From Amoeboradix gromovi (lineage: Eukaryota > Sanchytriomycota > Sanchytriomycetes > Sanchytriales > Sanchytriaceae), in assembly GCA_018985225.1 (NCBI GenBank), contig JADGIF010000141.1, positions 1 through 17,796 on the forward strand: a DNA stretch of 17,796 nucleotides. The letters are read 5' to 3'. The notes beneath the pieces were generated by a model. It was not told the origin of the DNA. It made no database searches and saw nothing but the letters and a program-made list of their open reading frames with translations. A program made the position numbers and the translations under genes. This document shows, in pieces, positions 8,494 to 16,982 of the stretch. Positions within the stretch are counted from its first letter, which is position 1; each line of letters starts with the position of its first letter.

Positions 8494-9204
8494 TTATTCA
8501 TGTAATCTGACAAACAAGTTATCTAGTTCTTGGCGACTTGCCAATCTAGCCATTTCAGACATTTGATATCCAACTTCTAATTCACCGTTCTCAATTCTAG
8601 GCATAGTGGACTGGATGAAATCAGACACTTTCACACCAAAAGTATGCTTTCCTGGTCCTCCAAGATCGGTATCAACAGCTGGAGGGATTAATTCAATCAC
8701 TTTAATCTTGTTCATCAGCTGATGTCTTAGAGATAATGTAAAAGAATGTAAAGCAGCCTTAGAAGCACAATAAACAGGTACATTAGACTTTGGAACAAAC
8801 GACAATCCGGAAGTCACATTGATAATTGCAGCATTTTTGGTGCCGTTAGACATGCTGTGTTTTGCGAATATGCAACACAAATCAATAACGGCAGTCAAGT
8901 TGATATCAATTTCAATTAGCTCAACTTGGTCATTAAAAAGATCAATCTCTTTTTGAATTCCGGCATTGTTGACAAGTATATTAACATTAGTATCCTGAAT
9001 TAGTTTAATTCTCTCTTTTTTGCTGCTAACATCGCATTTTAAAGTCTTTATTGAAGGGTATTTAGATTTTGCGACATCTAATACGTCTTGCCTACGTCCG
9101 CAAATAACAACTTCAGCTCCCTTACTTAATATGTATTGAACTATACCCTCGCCAATTCCACTAGCCCCTCCAGTGACCAAGACCTTCTGATTTGCAAATT
9201 GCAT
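8494..9204 (-). CDS. Short-chain dehydrogenase/reductase, DltE-like
   Basis: This is a classical NAD(P)-dependent oxidoreductase of 236 residues, one Rossmann domain. The dinucleotide loop is TGGASGIG (11-18), followed by ICGRRQDVL, CDVS (57-60, cofactor contact), NNAG (79-82) and the catalytic Ser around INVTSGLSF with Y145 and K149 in YCASK. The C-terminal part (ELIPPAVDTDLGGPGKHTFG at 171-190, then LEVGYQMSE) is typical of the DltE-like group (COG3967), named after a bacterial protein. Members in fungi and bacteria have no agreed substrate, so none is assigned. R37/R38 after the second beta strand suggest a preference for NADPH (inference). It has no targeting signal. The start ATG at 9204 sits just before the Rossmann strand. 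The next gene starts 190 bp away in the opposite direction, so the two may share a promoter region. Confidence 0.92.
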   Translation of the reverse strand: MQFANQKVLVTGGASGIGEGIVQYILSKGAEVVICGRRQDVLDVAKSKYPSIKTLKCDVSSKKERIKLIQDTNVNILVNNAGIQKEIDLFNDQVELIEIDINLTAVIDLCCIFAKHSMSNGTKNAAIINVTSGLSFVPKSNVPVYCASKAALHSFTLSLRHQLMNKIKVIELIPPAVDTDLGGPGKHTFGVKVSDFIQSTMPRIENGELEVGYQMSEMARLASRQELDNLFVRLHE

Positions 9205-9394
9205 TACAAGGAGAATCTCTAAAGATTGTTAATCTTATAGACGAATAACATAGTAATTTACGTAACCGGTCATTATATTCATAAAACACTTCAGAAGTGA
9301 AATACGCTAATAAAGCGCATAAGTGTTGCTAAAACGAGGATTAGATGATCGGTCCTATCCTTGCAACCAAATATATACAGGGATAAAACAAAAC

Positions 9395-9691
9395 ATGGGA
9401 CTATGGAAAAGCATAATTAGGTTTTTCACTCAGGACCCGGTAGCTGAAAAAAGAAGGAATCAGAGAACTATAAACAAGTCGACTAAGAAACACACTGAGG
9501 TTGATTTAAATTTTTCGAGATTGCGACGTCAGCATGGTCCCCCAAGCAAATTGAGATCATCGTCTTCCAGATCTCTAATTGAGTATGTGTCAGAAAATGA
9601 TGAAAACACTGTTTATCAAGAATATAAGTCAAATAACAGATCTCAGCATTCTTCTGGAGCTCGTTCTTCCAGGAATCGGCATCAAAGATGA
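9395..9691 (+). CDS. Small basic protein with a probable N-myristoylation signal
   Basis: The protein has 98 residues and belongs to no family I recognise. The N-terminus MGLWKSIIRFF fits the eukaryotic myristoylation consensus: Gly2, a permitted Leu3 and Ser6. The first dozen residues are amphipathic and aromatic. The rest is rich in Arg, Lys, Ser, Asn and Gln, with RRNQR and RSSSSRS clusters, an acidic patch near SENDEN and a basic SSRNRHQR end, so it is probably disordered. Acyl chain plus basic residues would suit peripheral membrane attachment (inference). The ATG at 9395 was chosen because the upstream extension needs a GTG at 9323 and would destroy the signal. The TGA stop followed 6 nt later by AATAAA matches real genes here and supports coding. 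It is divergent from the SDR and 153 bp before the transporter. Confidence 0.6.
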   Translation: MGLWKSIIRFFTQDPVAEKRRNQRTINKSTKKHTEVDLNFSRLRRQHGPPSKLRSSSSRSLIEYVSENDENTVYQEYKSNNRSQHSSGARSSRNRHQR

Positions 9692-9697
9692 ATTTTT

Positions 9698-9703
9698 AAT
9701 AAA
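9698..9703 (+). terminator. Poly(A) signal of the small basic protein gene
   Basis: AATAAA lies 6 nt after the TGA stop. Confidence 0.55.
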
Positions 9704-9844
9704 TGTTATGACTAGTCAAATGCAATTATTTTGGAATGCTCGCAAGTGTCTGGATTCCTGCCATGACGTCTGGTCACTAGATTTCAACGGGGCGCGTTGA
9801 TTGGTTCATCAAATCATTAAAATTGAATTCGACTCTCAAACTTC

Positions 9845-11383
9845 ATGTCGATTTCGTCTTCACCGTTGATAAAGAAGAAATCAAGCGAAGCTGATCTAGA
9901 ATCTCTAACACCCGAGGACCAAGGGTATCCAAAAAGTATATACTTCATTGTTGGAAATGAATTCGCTGAAAGGTTCACATTTTATGGAATTAAAGCTGTT
10001 TTATTCTTATTTATGACAGATTACAAGCATTGGACTGGTGACGAGGCTACCGCGCTAATTCATTCATTTAATACGCTTGCTTATTTTATGCCTTTGATGG
10101 GTTCCATACTTGCTGACTCATACTGGGGAAAATTTAGGACAATTTTGTATCTAAGCCTTCTGTACTGCTGTGGTAGTATTCTTATAGCTATTAGCGCTGT
10201 TCCTGGTACAAATGATCAATTCACATTAATTGGTTTGCTTCTTTTAGCGATAGGTACTGGTGGTATTAAGCCTAATGTGAGTTCTTTTGGTGCTGATCAG
10301 TTAATACATTCACCAAGATATGTTCCCTTGTTCTTCAGCATGTTCTATTTTAGTATCAACGCTGGCAGTGTCCTTAGTATGTTTTTCACTCCAATTTTAC
10401 GAGGCGATCTGCATTGCTTCCAGCGGCAGGACTGCTTCCCTGCTGCCTTTGGTGTGCCCGCTATATTTATGCTTCTTGCAACCATACTATTTTACTGCGG
10501 TAAAAAATATTATTTGATAGTTCCACCTTCTAATAGCAACTTAGTTAATGAGCTGATAGATATACTAACAAGCGGATTTTTTGGCTTTATAGCTGATGCT
10601 AAATCAAAAGGATTGCGCAACGCTGATTTCTGGCTGCACCCTGTTAATGATGGCTTCAATCGCAAGAGAGTTTTTGAGTTCAAGTCGCTGATGCATGTAT
10701 TCCAGATAATGCTTCCTTTACCTCTTTTTTGGGCATTATATGATCAGCAAGGTAGTAGATGGACATCTCAGGCAAAGCAAATGAATCCACACTTCATTGG
10801 GCTGGTTATTAAACCAGATCAGATGCCAACTAGCAACGCAGTTCTTATCCTGGCATTTATTCCCCTATTCAATCGATTTCTGTATCCGGTGTCCTCTTTG
10901 TTGCCGCAAATAATACAGTTTCACAACAAACCGTTAAGAAAGATGGGATTAGGAATGTTTCTATGCGGTTGCTCTTTTGTGGTCAGTTCTTTATTGCAGG
11001 TAGCCATAGATAGAAGTCCTTATAAGCCAGATGATCCATCAAGTGGAGTATGTATAATATGGCAAATTGTTCAATATGTTATTGTCACAGCTAGCGAAAT
11101 ACTATTTTCAATAACAGGTTTAGAATTTGCATATTCGGAAAGCCCGATGACACTGAAATCAATGGCACAGGCAGGCTGGCTATTAACAGTGGCCATAGGC
11201 AATTTAATAGTGGTGATAGTTGCAGAGTCCAAACTCTTTGATTTGGCAAACGAAATGATTTTCTTTGCAATGATGATTTGGGGCGCCTTGATTTTGTTTA
11301 TAAGTCTGAGTTGGAATTACAGGTCATTCAAAGATCGACAAAATGAGGAGTCGGTTGAGATAGAGGACGAAAATGACGATTAA
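9845..11383 (+). CDS. Proton-coupled oligopeptide transporter (POT/SLC15, PEPT-like)
   Basis: This is a major facilitator protein importing di- and tripeptides with protons. It has 512 residues. The proton-coupling EFAERFTFYG (E39, E42, R43) opens TM1, and ALIHSF carries the TM2 histidine (H73) equivalent to PEPT1 His57. LADSYWGKFRT, AIGTGGIKPNVSSFGADQ and SMFYFSINAGSVLS are PTR2 signatures. PLFWALYDQQGSRWT matches animal PEPT1/2 and differs from Dikarya Ptr2. Animal PEPTs carry a large extracellular domain between TM9 and TM10; here that loop is about a dozen residues (IDRSPYKPDDPSSG), explaining 512 versus about 710. The tail is acidic (EESVEIEDENDD). About 12 hydrophobic segments are visible. 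The ATG at 9845 gives a 30-residue cytosolic N-terminus. There are no introns. Exact substrate range cannot be read from sequence. Confidence 0.94.
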   Translation: MSISSSPLIKKKSSEADLESLTPEDQGYPKSIYFIVGNEFAERFTFYGIKAVLFLFMTDYKHWTGDEATALIHSFNTLAYFMPLMGSILADSYWGKFRTILYLSLLYCCGSILIAISAVPGTNDQFTLIGLLLLAIGTGGIKPNVSSFGADQLIHSPRYVPLFFSMFYFSINAGSVLSMFFTPILRGDLHCFQRQDCFPAAFGVPAIFMLLATILFYCGKKYYLIVPPSNSNLVNELIDILTSGFFGFIADAKSKGLRNADFWLHPVNDGFNRKRVFEFKSLMHVFQIMLPLPLFWALYDQQGSRWTSQAKQMNPHFIGLVIKPDQMPTSNAVLILAFIPLFNRFLYPVSSLLPQIIQFHNKPLRKMGLGMFLCGCSFVVSSLLQVAIDRSPYKPDDPSSGVCIIWQIVQYVIVTASEILFSITGLEFAYSESPMTLKSMAQAGWLLTVAIGNLIVVIVAESKLFDLANEMIFFAMMIWGALILFISLSWNYRSFKDRQNEESVEIEDENDD

Positions 11384-11940
11384 ATAATTCAATACAATAA
11401 ATCATTTTATGCTCTCAATCGGATTATATGCTTTGGTTTTGTACCCCTTGCTAAATTTGGTAACACTGAAAAAGAGCCATTCCAGATATTATACGACATT
11501 TATGTTTCGCAGTCAGGTTTTAGCTGTCACTTGAAGCTAAAGCCTTAACTATATCTTTGGATTACCGTGAATGCGGGCAGTTTGCACGATGACAACCTTA
11601 GTGCATGTCTGTTAGAATTTACTACTCCTACAATCTTCAGTATTATAAAAATATCCGAAGCATGATTATAAGACGAAAAAAGATTGTTCGGCCAATTTGC
11701 AGGGGTCTAGGGTTACGCAAGCCTACTTACTATGTAGTCTGTAATAGAGATGTCTATGGTTTTCATGTTAATTTAGCAACTTGATTGAGCACACTTGCAA
11801 AGAGGAAATAGCAACAGCTAGTTATAGCCCTAGAGCACAGGTGATTAAACACGGGACTTTTCTACTTGAGTAGATTACCTATCGAGGCTTTTCGTTTAAA
11901 AGATATCTGGGTTTGTAGAGTATGCCTCATTTAAATTTTA
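11384..11940. other. Spacer downstream of the POT gene
   Basis: AATAAA at 11396-11401, 12 nt after the POT stop, is its likely poly(A) signal. The remaining roughly 540 bp hold no recognised gene. A 40-codon plus-strand ORF (11662-11784, MIIRRKKIVRP start, Arg-rich) is open but has no family match and no AATAAA at its end, so it is not called. Confidence 0.5.
11396..11401 (+). terminator. Poly(A) signal of the POT gene
   Basis: AATAAA starts 12 nt past the TAA stop at 11381-11383. Confidence 0.6.
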
Positions 11941-11942
11941 TT
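11937..11942 (-). terminator. Poly(A) signal overlapping the carbonic anhydrase stop
   Basis: The TAA stop (11943-11941) shares two bases with AATAAA (11942-11937). Confidence 0.6.
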
Positions 11943-12612
11943 AAATTTTCTCATCAGAAGATTTAATTTTAGTCATAGTCTTTAACAACTCCAATGAACC
12001 GTTTTCGACATTTAAGAATAGACCGCTTAATGTCAAGTCTTCACTCCTCTCCCAAACCTCAATAACATCCTCATGTTGAGCAATTATATCGATTCCATTG
12101 ATGGTATTAATCTTGGATAGCACTTGGGCCTGTTCTTCCATTGTGCGTTCATTTAAACTGTCAGTGCGGATATCTGCATCATTCATGAATTCATTTTTAA
12201 TATTTCCATCTGCATTAGAGGCGTTCAGCAGTCCAGGTTGCAACTCTTTTAAATACCTATTTCGGGAATCTCTCAACCATATATCCATGCCATGTAATCC
12301 ACCTCTGATAGATCTATAACAAGCACCACAATTAGTATGGCCACAAACCACTATATTTCGTATCCCTAATAGCTTAACTGCAAAATGTATCAGCCCGTTA
12401 GTATGATCTATTTCCTTGACTAGATTCCCCATATTTCTATGCACTAGTATGTCCCCTATATTACTGCCAGTGATTAGCTCTGGACTAACTCGGCTATCAA
12501 CGCATCCTATCCATAGGGTATGCGGACTCTGGTTATATCCTAGATCTTTGAATCCATATATCTTTGCAAATTCCATATTCTTTCGTAATAAATTTGCTAA
12601 TACTTTTGGCAT
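11941..12612 (-). CDS. Beta-class carbonic anhydrase
   Basis: The enzyme interconverts CO2 and bicarbonate, feeding carboxylation reactions and CO2 sensing. It has 223 residues. WIGCVDSRVSP supplies zinc ligand C37 and the catalytic Asp39-Arg41 dyad. VVCGHTNCGAC supplies zinc ligands H92 and C95. ILVHRNMGNLV and GLIHFAVKLLGIRNIVV are also standard. The usual Cys-His-Cys site is complete, so activity is expected. The helical region after the active site (about 110-170) is divergent and includes a polar Asn/Asp-rich insert (NASNADGNIKNEFMNDADIR). The C-terminus (LTLSGLFLNVENGSLELL) keeps the final beta strand. The N-terminus is short with no clear presequence, so it is probably cytosolic. The ATG at 12610-12612 is the only good start. 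The aminopeptidase gene lies upstream in the same direction, 304 bp away. Confidence 0.95.
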   Translation of the reverse strand: MPKVLANLLRKNMEFAKIYGFKDLGYNQSPHTLWIGCVDSRVSPELITGSNIGDILVHRNMGNLVKEIDHTNGLIHFAVKLLGIRNIVVCGHTNCGACYRSIRGGLHGMDIWLRDSRNRYLKELQPGLLNASNADGNIKNEFMNDADIRTDSLNERTMEEQAQVLSKINTINGIDIIAQHEDVIEVWERSEDLTLSGLFLNVENGSLELLKTMTKIKSSDEKI

Positions 12613-12916
12613 ACCAATGTTTTAAAAATCCTCAGTGCTGACCTCATACATAAATTATAAACGAGGGAATAATGGTTCATGAAATGTGTGCATGGCCCTC
12701 AATATAATACCGGTTTTTGACAGTTGGTTATCTAAGTTAGCTCAAGGCACGGTATAACTCATCTTACTGGAGGTTTGGTGGTGGCATATAGCTAGTTAAG
12801 CGGATTTCGCTACCACAACTGAAAATAGAAAAGCACATCAATTGCAAACAGCTCGCTGTATGTATGTTGCCTGTAATTATAATAATTTAATGCAATTAAT
12901 AAAAACAGAATATTAT
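12613..12916. other. Spacer between the aminopeptidase and carbonic anhydrase genes
   Basis: About 300 bp with no open frame of note and no RNA gene seen. It should hold the carbonic anhydrase promoter and the 3' end of the upstream gene. Confidence 0.5.
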
Positions 12917-12921
12917 TTATT
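12916..12921 (-). terminator. Poly(A) signal containing the aminopeptidase stop
   Basis: The TAA stop (12919-12917) lies wholly inside AATAAA (12921-12916). Confidence 0.65.
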
Positions 12922-14122
12922 TAGTTAATATTTCTGGCTCTTTATCGGTAACTAGCACAACATCCTCTATTCGTATGCCAATTCCCCAATACTCTTTAGG
13001 TACTTCTTTCGAGGGAGTAAAATAAACTCCTGGCTCAATAGTAATAACCGAATCCTTTTGCAACGACTTTGATGATGATATGCTCAGTGTATCGTGTAAA
13101 TCAAGCCCTATGTAATGTGTTACATTATGTGGGAATATCGTGTTTATTGATACAAACGGAAATGCCTCATTTAGCATTAATTTAGCAGATTGTTCAAGTG
13201 CGTCCATGGATGTATTGGTATTCACCATACTAATCAAAGACTTCTGCACCAAGTCAACTTTATCATATATCTCGGTATATAAATCAGACTGTTTGAATTT
13301 CCAACTTCGAGTCATGTCGGAACAATAATTGTCGACAGAAACACCAAAATCAACAACTAAGTTATCTTTTTTGTATATAGGCATGTTATTTGTTGTATAA
13401 TGAGGATAAATGGTATTAGTACCGCTGGCAATCGTGGGGATAAATGATAATTCTGCATTTTGTTGCAAAGCCAAGTTGGAAAGATCTGCCAATATTTCGC
13501 GCTCATTTGTGTATGTATTGGACATTATCTGATTCATAATCAAGGAATTTATAGATGCAGCACTCTTCATGGCCAACATTTCACTAGGAGACTTTTTCAC
13601 TTTAAACTCATCCAGCAAAAGAGGTTTAATAGGTATAGGATCAGTGTATAGCTTCCACCTCTGACTTATAGAATGAGGTGTGTTGGAAATTGAAGGTGGG
13701 TTGTTAGAATAGACTAGCGGGGGATTTACTTTTTTAATAAAATTTGAAAATTCAGCAACTGAATGAACAATACACTCTTTAGGCACATCAAATGGTGGGG
13801 AATAAGGGTCGGGTTTAGGAACAAATAAATGATACTCAAATGAGAATCTAGTGGGCAATAAAATTGCGATGCAATCCGAAATGTTTATGCCTGTCAAATA
13901 ATAAAACGAAGAATTTTGTTTGAATGGTACTTTGACATGAGGAGAATACATAAGTGTGTTATTGCCGAACAAAATGACGGGAATTTGTTTATCTTTCATT
14001 ATCGTGGTTCTTCGCTGAACGTATTCAGACTGTGGAATAAACGAGTAGATGTTTGATTGTTTCCATTGGAACTCTACTGGTGGTTTTTTTCTGAAGTAAC
14101 TCAACACATTCCAGAAGGACAT
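12917..14122 (-). CDS. Xaa-Pro aminopeptidase, Icp55/XPNPEP3 type (M24B)
   Basis: Icp55/XPNPEP3 peptidases trim one residue from mitochondrial proteins after presequence cleavage, stabilising them. The 401-residue protein has an N-terminal creatinase-like domain (SSFYYLTGI at 71-79) and a C-terminal pita-bread domain. All five dinuclear metal ligands are present: D258 (LVVDFG), D269 (CSDMTRSW), H336 (PHNVTHYIGLDLHD), E363 (ITIEPGVY) and E386 (GIRIEDVVL). PHxVxHYxGxDxHDT and EYWGIGIRIED point to the Icp55/XPNPEP3 branch rather than cytosolic APP1. In that branch the residue before the metal His is usually Gly (HVGH); here it is Thr335. The N-terminus (MSFWNVLSYFRKK) is basic and amphipathic and could be a short mitochondrial signal. 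Yeast Icp55 (511 residues) and human XPNPEP3 (507) are longer, mainly at the N-terminus. There is no intron. Confidence 0.9.
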   Translation of the reverse strand: MSFWNVLSYFRKKPPVEFQWKQSNIYSFIPQSEYVQRRTTIMKDKQIPVILFGNNTLMYSPHVKVPFKQNSSFYYLTGINISDCIAILLPTRFSFEYHLFVPKPDPYSPPFDVPKECIVHSVAEFSNFIKKVNPPLVYSNNPPSISNTPHSISQRWKLYTDPIPIKPLLLDEFKVKKSPSEMLAMKSAASINSLIMNQIMSNTYTNEREILADLSNLALQQNAELSFIPTIASGTNTIYPHYTTNNMPIYKKDNLVVDFGVSVDNYCSDMTRSWKFKQSDLYTEIYDKVDLVQKSLISMVNTNTSMDALEQSAKLMLNEAFPFVSINTIFPHNVTHYIGLDLHDTLSISSSKSLQKDSVITIEPGVYFTPSKEVPKEYWGIGIRIEDVVLVTDKEPEILTK

Positions 14123-14305
14123 TCCACTCCAGAATCAAATTTGTATGAGGATTGTAAAATTTAAAAAGTTGCCACACTTGATCTGTACGGCATCAGCTAT
14201 TACATTATTGCATGGATATTGCTGAATGCTGATAGGGTCCTAATATAGAATAACATTCGAGTACGTTTATAGTGGTCAAATTTCGAAAAGAATTGCGTTT
14301 CTTAA

Positions 14306-14379
14306 GCTCTTATAGCGTAGTTGGTTATCGCGTATCCCTAGTAAGGATAAGGTCGCAGGTTCGAATCCTGCTGAGAGCA
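14306..14379 (+). tRNA. tRNA-Thr (anticodon AGT)
   Basis: The 74-nt gene folds fully. The acceptor stem pairs GCTCTTA with TGAGAGC (one G-U); the D stem is GCG/CGC. The anticodon stem TATCC/GGATA is perfect with loop CTAGTAA, so the anticodon is AGT. The variable loop is AGGTC, and the T arm is GCAGG-TTCGAAT-CCTGC. The discriminator is A and CCA is not encoded. There is no intron. The internal A box (TAGCGTAGTTGG) and B box (GGTTCGAATCC) match the Pol III consensus. An A at position 34, to be deaminated to inosine, is a eukaryotic trait. The first run of four T downstream is at about 14424, unusually far for a Pol III terminator. Confidence 0.95.
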
Positions 14380-14468
14380 ATGTCTTGTGAAGTCGTTGAG
14401 GAGTATGCGGTGATATACCACGGGTTTTAGTTTCTTAATATACGTTGTTAACTTGAACGATTTAGTTT

Positions 14469-14550
14469 TTCCCGTTTAGAACTATTATGGAGAATAGACC
14501 ACACAAATTTTGCATCATTTTTTATGATTTGTTTGGTATATAAACGGGAA
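14469..14550. repeat. 82-bp segment bounded by perfect 10-bp inverted repeats
   Basis: TTCCCGTTTA at 14469-14478 is the exact reverse complement of TAAACGGGAA at 14541-14550. The interior is AT-rich with a small hairpin-like CATCAT...ATGAT. No clear target-site duplication flanks it. It may be a tiny MITE-like relic, a structured RNA end or chance. Confidence 0.3.
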
Positions 14551-14822
14551 TTCTTATTAAGTACCTTTCCATCTCATATTTCTAAGGACTTGATTACTAT
14601 TTGATCAATATAGGACCTATGTGCGAATATGAAATATGGAAAATATGATAGTAGATGGCAGAATTCGTATAATTAGAGCATTTGCAATTCAGAGTAATAA
14701 CAAATATCGCTTGGGTTAACTCTAAGTATCCCTAAAGCAGTTCATACAACCTTAAGATTGTCAACAATTCCCCATGCCTTTCAAGCATAAATTAAACATT
14801 CCACTACTTTGTATAAATTGCA

Positions 14823-14828
14823 TTTATT
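14823..14828 (-). terminator. Poly(A) signal of the ADAM gene
   Basis: On the minus strand AATAAA starts one base after the TAA stop (14832-14830). This marks the second, membrane-anchored reading frame as the true gene end. Confidence 0.65.
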
Positions 14829-14829
14829 A

Positions 14830-16790
14830 TTACTCTTGATAAGTTGACAGCGGATATCCTTGCTCATAACGACTATCTTGTCTCGTTGGTCTCTTAAATT
14901 TGTTTTTCATCCTCGGTATTATCCTACAGCAGCACCCTCCTAGAAACAAGACCAAAAATATCAGAACAGCAATGCCTATAAATGGCTGATCTTGGAACCA
15001 TGTTATTACTTGGTTAAATGGATTACTGAACTTGCAATTTCCCTGGTTGCATAGCCCATGATATCCACATCCTGTCCCGTCTATAAAATCACCACTTAGT
15101 ATAACACATGAGCTGTACTGATCCGACAACACATTAACTGGCAGCTTGATTTGAAGTCAGGACAAGATCCGCTTAAGTTGCTTCCATTTGACCCTCTTGC
15201 TTTGCATTGAATATCCCTGGAGGTGCAATATCCACTAGCACACTGAGCGTCTTGTCCGTCTATTGCGCAGCTGTTACCGTCATTTACATGTAGATCACTG
15301 GGACAGTCCCCGTTGTCTCCGCTGCATTTCTCATCTATGTCGCATTCCTCATTTATTGAGTTTCTGCACACAGTATCCTTTGCTTTAAATTGGCAATCTT
15401 TACAACACTGTTGGTTCTTATCACTGCACTTGGCTGCATCTTTGAACTTACATTTTTTTGTACAACATTTGTCTGTATCGCACTGGTCTCCGCAATCGCA
15501 GTCCTCGCCATCTTCTTTTATTCCATTGCCACAGACGTTACCTTGAAGCAGTGGCTTGCTATTTGGAGCTAACAAACATTTGCCGTTGTTGCTCAAATTA
15601 GTACAAATGTCTTTGATAGAGCATGGAGAGAAGTCGGATGACTTAATAGTAGCTGTGGGATTCATTATGTATTGACCTTTGCAGTCACATTGATCACTAC
15701 AAGGACAACATGAATTAGACCCACTGCTACCACAACTGTTAGAGGTACAATCATGAATTGCTCCAAAATTATGACCAATTTCGTGAGCAATAACTTGGTA
15801 TTGATCTCTAGATGTAGCGCTAGATACACCGGCACCACTGATTTGCTGTTGCTGACCGTTCACATTCTGAGTTACTAAATCAGTTTGGCAGACTTGATCT
15901 AACCAAGCAACACCAACAGTAGTTCCAGATGGACATGTGCTAATTAAATGCCACAAACCTGCATCACTTCCACCACTGCTAGCACGCCAAGCCGAGAAAT
16001 CACTGAGGCGTTGGGTAATGTCATAATTATCTGAGCATAACTGATTCCAGCCATCAGAATCACACTCCATTTTGATGTTTACTTTGAATAGACCCAATCC
16101 CACATTAAAAGATCTCTCATATATGCTAGATGCAGCCGCGAAATTGGAAATTAATTGCTGTATAATCAGAGATTGATCATTATTCAGGAATGCGGCGTAT
16201 GTGCAGTCAGTAGCAGCACCAACGTAAACCACCTTTTGTTCTTGAGGACAACCCTGAGGGAAACTGCGCTTAAAAACAGGTAAATGCGATTTCGACAATT
16301 TAGAATTAATTTTGAGCTGGTTAAATGGTAAGTTATGGGAGTTGCAAGCTGGTGTGCCTGATAGATCAACCAAATCTTCCTCTTTATAAGCTACAAAACC
16401 GTCAAAAGTGGGATAAACATCGTCTCGTTTGCGAAGCAGTCTATAGCTATCTGTATGATAAATAACATACGTACCCTCTTGAAGGTTAATCCTGCCTTCA
16501 ATTACATGATTTGACTGAGTTAACCGCCCCATTCCAACTTGAAGCGAATTGGACAAAACCCAAACATCAAATACTTTGACAGTGTTTGGAATTGTTCTAG
16601 AGTGATTATTATATTGAAGCTGAATGATAGGGTTCATCTCGTATGGTAGTAGGATTAAGTCAAAAGTCAAATTGCCAATTTTCAAAGACATTTGAGAATC
16701 ATGGACTGGATGAAATTCTACAAGATGCAAATCACGGATGCTGTCTATAATCAGCTGAGAACAAAATAAAATCAGAAATAATAACAACAT
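14830..16790 (-). CDS. ADAM metalloprotease/disintegrin, membrane-anchored, frame break near 15099-15156
   Basis: ADAMs are secretory-pathway zinc proteases that shed or process cell-surface proteins. From ATG 16790 the protein has a signal peptide (MLLLFLILFCSQLII), a prodomain to about 175 with basic cleavage motifs RLLRKR (117-122) and VFKR (172-175), and a metalloprotease domain beginning near KVVYVGAATDC. The zinc site HEIGHNFGAIHD (336-347) and Met-turn YIMNPTA (374-380) are intact, so it should be active. A disintegrin domain (NVCGNGIKEDGEDCDCG at 418-434 onward) and a cysteine-rich region follow, with CASGYCTSRDIQC. After SSCQLMCC this frame ends at 15096. Homology continues in a second frame (SSCVILSGDFIDGTGC, then a TM helix about IGIAVLIFLVLFLGG and a basic tail) to TAA 14832-14830. 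Joined length would be about 660. The break may be an indel, an unusual intron or frameshifting. The layout resembles fungal ADAMs. Confidence 0.88.
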
Positions 16791-16982
16791 TGGTTTTTGA
16801 GTGATCGGAGGGAATCTTGTTAGAAAGAGATCCGTTGCTAAATAAATTGCCAGATTGGTTGCGATGATTGGTCCAGTTAGATGTTTGACCAGTCATGAAG
16901 AGTACACAAGTTGAAAAATTAGCAGCTTCAAACATGGTATAAATGAATTTCTTATCAGATGAGGCATCACATACAGACACTA

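Larger units (their letters stand above)
14380..14829. other. Spacer between tRNA-Thr and the ADAM gene
   Basis: No coding frame was recognised. The only structure noted is a pair of 10-bp inverted repeats (listed separately). The ADAM poly(A) signal lies at its right edge. Confidence 0.5.

Noticed and set aside
9579-9800. ORF overlapping the end of the small basic protein gene
   Set aside because: It runs through the AATAAA signal, is in a different frame and has no motif.
11662-11784. 40-codon Arg-rich ORF on the plus strand
   Set aside because: Too short, with no family match and no poly(A) signal at its end.
15313-15572. Plus-strand ORFs inside the ADAM disintegrin region
   Set aside because: They are antisense shadows of cysteine-rich minus-strand codons.
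16732-16980. Open frame following the stop at 16984, overlapping the ADAM signal peptide
   Set aside because: It starts at GTG, lies beyond a stop embedded in a poly(A) signal, overlaps the ADAM start out of frame and has no recognised motif.
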